From an uncultured Bacteroidales bacterium (GTDB taxonomy: Bacteria; Bacteroidota; Bacteroidia; Bacteroidales; P3), in the NCBI GenBank assembly GCA_947174375.1, contig CAMWIS010000083.1:1-7088 (forward strand): 7,088 bases of DNA, given 5' to 3'. The position numbers and the translations under genes are program-made. Positions 6,071 to 7,088 of this stretch are shown here, piece by piece. The notes below the pieces were generated by a model, which saw only the letters and a list, made by a program, of their open reading frames with translations, searched no databases and was not told where the DNA came from. Positions within the stretch are counted from its first letter, which is position 1, and every line of letters begins with the position of its first letter.

Positions 6071-7006
6071 TTAGTTTACCACATTCGTCGGGGCGCCGGC
6101 GAAAAAGGCCAGGATATTGCCCAAGGCCTCCACGCCCGTCGCCACGCGGGCCTCGTAGGTGCCGTTGCCCACGTGCGGCGTCAGCACGACGTTCGACATC
6201 GTATAGAGGCGCGGTTCGATATGCGGTTCTTTTTCAAACACATCCAAGCCGGCACCGAACAGGTAGCCCGCCTCCAGGTGGTCGGCCAAGGCGGTTTCAT
6301 CCACGACCGCCCCGCGCGAGGTATTGACCAAAATGGCCTGCGGCTTCATCAGCGCCAACTCCGCCTTGCCGATAAGCCCCTGCGTTTCGGGCGTCAGCGG
6401 CACGTGCAGCGAAACGACGTCGGCCGTGCGCAGCAGGTCTTCGAGCGGCAGGCGTTTGTAGCCGGGCACATCCGTCTTTGAATTGGTATAGACGACCTTC
6501 ATGCCGAAGGCCTCGGCCTTCTTGGCGACGTTCTGTCCGATGCGTCCCATGCCGACGATGCCCAGCGTCTTGCCTTCGAGCGTATGGCCCAAGTTGCGCA
6601 TCGTGCCCCAAATGGCTTCTTTCTTGGTGCGGAGCGTGATGTTGCACTCGCCCACGCGGCGGCTGACGGCCAGCATCAGCGCCATAGCGTGTTCGGCCGT
6701 GGGGTTGCAGACCGACACGGGCGTGTTCGTGACCGCGATGTTCTTGGATCGCGCGTAAGCAATGTCGATGTTGTTGAACCCGACGCCGAAGTTGCTGATG
6801 AGCCGCAGTTTTTTGCCGGCGTCGATGACGGCGTTGCTGACCGGACGGCTGAAAATGGAAAGCAGCACTTCGCAATCGGGGATGCGTTCGATGATTTCCT
6901 CTTCCGTGAAACACTCCTTGCCCTCCTCCGGGAAAACGATTTCCCAGGCCTTGGGCAGATTGAGGAACGGGTCTCTCGGTATCTGATAGGTGACTAATAT
7001 CTTCAT
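6071..7006 (-). CDS. D-isomer-specific 2-hydroxyacid dehydrogenase
   Basis: Probably a cytoplasmic NAD(P)H-dependent enzyme that reduces a 2-keto acid to a D-2-hydroxy acid, or the reverse. The 311-aa length is normal for the glyoxylate/hydroxypyruvate reductase-like group. The split catalytic domain covers about 1-100 and 283-311. It contains NFGVGFNNIDIAYA (72-85) and TPVSVCNPTAEHAMALML (95-112). The inserted nucleotide-binding domain has GMGRIG (152-157). The catalytic triad is complete: Arg231 in VNTSRGAVVDE, Glu260 in DVFEKEP and His278 in LTPHVGNGT. At the end of the second Rossmann strand, where NAD-specific members have Asp, this protein has Asn175 followed by Ser-Lys, so NADPH use is possible. 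The substrate cannot be told from sequence; D-lactate, glycerate/hydroxypyruvate and glyoxylate enzymes all belong here. The start at 7006 gives a normal MKILVTYQ strand; there is no Shine-Dalgarno site. It is co-directional with frdCAB, 55 nt upstream, and has its own promoter. Confidence 0.93.
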   Translation of the reverse strand: MKILVTYQIPRDPFLNLPKAWEIVFPEEGKECFTEEEIIERIPDCEVLLSIFSRPVSNAVIDAGKKLRLISNFGVGFNNIDIAYARSKNIAVTNTPVSVCNPTAEHAMALMLAVSRRVGECNITLRTKKEAIWGTMRNLGHTLEGKTLGIVGMGRIGQNVAKKAEAFGMKVVYTNSKTDVPGYKRLPLEDLLRTADVVSLHVPLTPETQGLIGKAELALMKPQAILVNTSRGAVVDETALADHLEAGYLFGAGLDVFEKEPHIEPRLYTMSNVVLTPHVGNGTYEARVATGVEALGNILAFFAGAPTNVVN

Positions 7007-7071
7007 GATTCAAATGGGTTTAAAGCGGGGATAGCCGCCAATACCCCTGGCCGCCTCCCGGCATAAGGATG
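7007..7071 (-). other. GC-rich leader region of the dehydrogenase gene
   Basis: About 60 nt of untranslated leader expected between the promoter at 7072-7079 and the ATG at 7006. It can form two modest hairpins: GCCG with CGGC around a five-base loop (7050-7062), and a bulged GGGG/CCCC stem (7027-7047). Neither is followed by a T tract and I recognise no riboswitch family. Confidence 0.3.
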
Positions 7072-7079
7072 CAAAGATA
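7072..7079 (-). promoter_or_regulatory. Bacteroidota -7 promoter element of the dehydrogenase gene
   Basis: The minus strand reads TATCTTTG, an exact TAnnTTTG match, 65 nt upstream of the ATG. The matching -33 element would lie beyond the right edge of the window, so only half of the promoter is seen. The 11 bases at 7070-7080 are identical to those around the frdC promoter at 6049-6059. Confidence 0.65.
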
Positions 7080-7088
7080 GCAAATTTT

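Noticed and set aside
7027..7062. Riboswitch or attenuator in the dehydrogenase leader
   Set aside because: The hairpins are short, the leader is only about 60 nt, there is no T tract, and no known riboswitch core is recognisable.

Overview
The window carries five genes of core anaerobic metabolism, and I see no mobile element, RNA gene or CRISPR array in it. It is GC-rich. Four signs point to a member of the Bacteroidota, probably a GC-rich Bacteroidales lineage such as the Alistipes/Rikenellaceae group: the two TAnnTTTG-type -7 promoter elements (both read TATCTTTG), the FeoA-FeoB fusion, the frdC-frdA-frdB order of a di-haem type B succinate:quinone oxidoreductase, and the near absence of Shine-Dalgarno sites. 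The family-level placement is inference; the phylum-level placement is better supported.

Layout. Plus strand, 8-2368: a FeoAB fusion for ferrous iron uptake. Its promoter lies outside the window. Positions 2369-2456 are a short convergent intergenic stretch with a hairpin flanked by an A tract, which serves best as the terminator of the minus-strand operon. Minus strand, transcribed from right to left: a D-2-hydroxyacid dehydrogenase (7006-6071) with its own promoter at the right edge, then a 55-nt gap holding a second promoter, then frdC (6015-5179), frdA (5153-3216) and frdB (3197-2457). The frd genes are separated by only 25 and 18 nt and form one operon. All gaps between genes are under 100 bases.

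How they work together. FrdCAB is the membrane complex that links the menaquinone pool to fumarate/succinate. In a fermenting gut Bacteroidota it would normally run as fumarate reductase, the last step toward succinate and propionate. It needs three iron-sulfur clusters, covalent FAD and two b haems, so it is a heavy iron user; FeoAB imports Fe2+ next door, although it is on the opposite strand and need not be co-regulated. The dehydrogenase probably interconverts a 2-keto acid and a D-2-hydroxy acid with NAD(P)H. It can be read through into frdCAB, but a metabolic link is not demonstrated by the sequence.

I do not see an undescribed system. The points most worth a second look are a roughly 70-residue acidic insertion in the periplasmic loop of FrdC, the residue that stands where Wolinella FrdC has its E-pathway glutamate, and the identical promoter cores in front of the dehydrogenase and frdC.
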